From the NCBI GenBank assembly GCA_947497985.1, contig CANMIX010000002.1:248001-312000 (forward strand): DNA of 64,000 bases, written 5' to 3'. Origin of the DNA: an uncultured Paracoccaceae bacterium. GTDB taxonomy: Bacteria; Pseudomonadota; Alphaproteobacteria; Rhodobacterales; Rhodobacteraceae. Numbering within the stretch: position 1 is the stretch's first letter; each line of letters begins with the position of its first letter. The notes below the pieces were generated by a model, which was not told the origin of the DNA, searched no databases, and saw nothing but the letters and a program-made list of their open reading frames with translations. The position numbers and the translations under genes were made by a program. This document shows, one piece after another, positions 62,594-64,000 of this stretch.

Positions 62594-63262
62594 TCATGAT
62601 GACGTTGGGCGAATATTTTCGCCGACCAGAAGCAGATTGTTGGCGGGCATCTCGATGGGTTCCATGACGGCAAGGCCAAGCTGCTCAAAAAGAGCCCGGA
62701 TCGCCAGATCATCCTTGTAGCCGATCTCACAATCATGGGAGCGCAGGCTTGCGTCAAATTGCTGGTCGCCTTGGCTGGTCAGGCGCCCGTGGCGACGGAA
62801 AGGGCCATAAAGCAGAATGCGACCACCGGGAGCAAGGGCGCTGGCAGCTTCACGGATCAGGGTCTCGGCTTCCTGATCGCTGACCAGATGTAACAGGTTG
62901 ACCAGCAGGATAAGATCCTGAGCCGGCAGAGCCTGAGCCCAGCCTGCGCTGGTGGCATCGATTTGCTTGGGCGGCAGGATATTGTCGGTGCCGTTGATGT
63001 CAGCATAAGCGCGGATGCTAGACAGGCGGGCTGGATCCACGTCGCTGGGTTGCCAGCTAAGGTGGGGCAGGGCTGCAGCAAAGGCGAGCATGTGCTGACC
63101 GGTGCCACTTGCAAGCTCAAGGGCGCGCCCGTCTTGTGGGGCAAGGCGCAGGATCTGGGTCAACAGCGCCTCTTGATTGCGGGCAGCGGAGGGCGCGAAC
63201 ATGCGGCCTGTTGCATCGGTGTCAGCAACAGAAGCGGAGCCAGGAACAGATCGTAAGGGCAT
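62594..63262 (-). CDS. DUF938 family SAM-dependent methyltransferase-like protein
   Basis: A 222-residue class I methyltransferase fold. Motif I is ALELASGTGQHMLAFAAALP, followed by QPSDVDPARL and the YGPFRRHGRLTSQGDQQFDASLRS segment typical of DUF938. The substrate is unknown for this family. It is followed 82 bases later by the small CMD-like gene on the same strand. Length and motifs are normal. Confidence 0.85.
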   Translation of the reverse strand: MPLRSVPGSASVADTDATGRMFAPSAARNQEALLTQILRLAPQDGRALELASGTGQHMLAFAAALPHLSWQPSDVDPARLSSIRAYADINGTDNILPPKQIDATSAGWAQALPAQDLILLVNLLHLVSDQEAETLIREAASALAPGGRILLYGPFRRHGRLTSQGDQQFDASLRSHDCEIGYKDDLAIRALFEQLGLAVMEPIEMPANNLLLVGENIRPTSS

Positions 63263-63602
63263 ATGTCAATATCCTCCGTTTGCATGTCAGGTGCGTGTCG
63301 TCCGCGGATCATCGGACAACAAGGGGCGGCCGGTTGGTGGGTTCGCGTTTCCCTTACCCGAATTCACTCCGCAAGACTTTGATCCCGCGCAAGCCCCGCA
63401 TCTTGTGAGAGGTTCACCCTGCCACGGCTTCGGCGGCGTTCAAAGGGAGATCCCATCACAGTCGCGTGCTCGGCAAGGGCTGGCCGAATGCCTGCCTGGA
63501 TCATGGGCAAATCCACGCAGTAAGGCGGCGAAGAGACTAATCGCAAGAGAAGCCCTCCCGCGCCCGCAGGTGCCTTGCCTGTGGCAAGACCCCTTTGCGG
63601 CC

Positions 63603-63642
63603 TTGGGCCAGGCTCGGCGCGGATGCGCCGAGCCTGGCCCAA
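63603..63642. repeat. Perfect 18-bp inverted repeat (hairpin)
   Basis: TTGGGCCAGGCTCGGCGC (63603-63620) is followed by loop GGAT and its exact complement at 63625-63642. No T run follows, so it is not a simple terminator. It may be a member of a repeated palindromic family or a structured RNA element. Confidence 0.7.
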
Positions 63643-63729
63643 CGGAAGCGGATGCGCCTTTTGGCGGATCTGGCGACGGGCGGGAGGACCCCATTTGTCG
63701 TTGGGAAGAGCGCAGATGATGCTCGCTTG

Positions 63730-63758
63730 AAAAAGCCCGCCGGGTGGGGCGGGCTTTT
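63730..63758 (-). terminator. Terminator of the BMP-family gene
   Basis: AAAAGCCCGCC (63731-63741) and GGCGGGCTTTT (63748-63758) form a perfect 11-bp stem with loop GGGTGG. Read on the minus strand it ends in TTTTT, just downstream of the BMP-family gene. Confidence 0.88.
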
Positions 63759-63780
63759 GGTGTTTCAATATCGGTGCCGC

Positions 63781-64000
63781 TTATTGCGGGATGTCGCCGG
63801 TCAGACCTTCAACAAAGAAGTTCATGCCCGCCAATGTGCCATCATCCGCAGTCTCACCTTCGGCCAGCCAGTCGCTGCCGTCCTGCTTCTTCAACGGACC
63901 GGTGAAGGGGAAATATTCGCCTGCCGCAATCGCATCTTTCAGCGCCAGCGCTTCGGCTCTTACCTCCGTTGGAACCGCATCTGTGATCTCACCAATGCCA
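63781..64000 (-). CDS. BMP-family ABC transporter substrate-binding protein, 3' end only (partial)
   Basis: The last 72 or so codons of a minus-strand gene that begins beyond the window. The translation includes EALALKDAIAAGEYFPFTGP and ends in LAGMNFFVEGLTGDIPQ before TAA at 63781-63783. This is the C-terminus of a BMP/PnrA-like (basic membrane lipoprotein) solute-binding protein, a family that binds purine nucleosides or similar compounds. A strong terminator follows. The ligand cannot be told from the fragment. Confidence 0.78.
   Translation of the reverse strand, partial: GIGEITDAVPTEVRAEALALKDAIAAGEYFPFTGPLKKQDGSDWLAEGETADDGTLAGMNFFVEGLTGDIPQ

Larger units (their letters stand above)
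63263..63780. other. Gene-free region with a long hairpin and a terminator
   Basis: 518 bases between the DUF938 gene and the BMP-family gene. An open frame on the plus strand (63177-63719) is rich in Arg, Pro and Gly and overlaps the methyltransferase gene, so I do not call it. The region holds a perfect 18-bp hairpin at 63603-63642 and a terminator at 63730-63758. Confidence 0.45.

Noticed and set aside
63177-63719. 180-codon open frame on the plus strand
   Set aside because: Overlaps the DUF938 gene on the opposite strand and codes across the perfect hairpin; composition not protein-like.
1-64000. tRNA, rRNA, insertion sequences, phage genes, toxin-antitoxin or CRISPR arrays
   Set aside because: Looked for in intergenic gaps and coding frames; nothing with supporting features was seen.

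Overview
The window looks like chromosome (or large replicon) sequence from a marine alphaproteobacterium of the Rhodobacteraceae, probably the Roseobacter group. The reasons are the GC-rich coding style, the gene sets for taurine, polyols and alpha-glucosides, two TRAP transporters, betaine-lipid synthesis, dimethylglycine-type dehydrogenases, and the arrangement of MocR-type tauR next to tpa. Genes are densely packed, often with 1-4 base overlaps. I saw no tRNA or rRNA gene, insertion sequence, phage gene or CRISPR array. Both ends cut through genes: a dehydratase at base 1 and a BMP-family binding protein at base 64000.

Layout. (1) 1-7167, plus strand: beta-galactosidase (GH42), mutarotase and a full set of enzymes for oxidative (De Ley-Doudoroff) galactose breakdown: dehydrogenase, lactonase, dehydratase, kinase and aldolase. 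(2) 7153-14586: taurine genes, with a sulfite-exporter-like TauE and the MocR regulator tauR on the minus strand, then tpa and tauABC on the plus strand. A second TauE/SafE gene and an aldehyde dehydrogenase follow on the minus strand. (3) 17494-25100: a LacI regulator and a sorbitol/mannitol ABC transporter operon (smoEFGK-smoS-mtlK). (4) 25143-34012: aglR and a GH1 glucosidase divergent from aglEFGAK for alpha-glucosides. (5) 34027-37287: an FAD oxidoreductase, an SH3 protein and a glyoxylate-reductase-like enzyme.

(6) 37423-40103: a three-gene operon (phospholipase C-like metallophosphoesterase, btaA, btaB) behind a PhoB-like direct repeat. Together these could replace phospholipids with betaine lipid under phosphate starvation. 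(7) 40401-45690: gamma-glutamyltransferase, D-lactate-type dehydrogenase, an exported sensor-domain protein and a di-haem peroxidase with an FNR-like box upstream. (8) 46365-53107: an enolase-superfamily dehydratase, an AraC regulator, an aldehyde dehydrogenase and a TRAP transporter, probably for an unidentified sugar acid. A second TRAP operon converges on it at a shared terminator. (9) 56273-64000: DUF3047, a membrane protein, a YHYH protein, a dimethylglycine-dehydrogenase-like enzyme, a lipoprotein, a small CMD-like protein, a DUF938 methyltransferase and the end of a BMP-family binding protein.

Most of the window is nutrient uptake and catabolism that fits known families. I did not find a clearly new defence or mobile system. 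The points most worth checking are the plcP-btaAB operon with its Pho box, the SDR that lacks the catalytic lysine, the tauR gene with no ordinary start codon for its full HTH domain, the operator pairs of the two LacI regulators, the periplasmic insertions in TauC and AglG, and the 18-bp perfect hairpin near 63,620.
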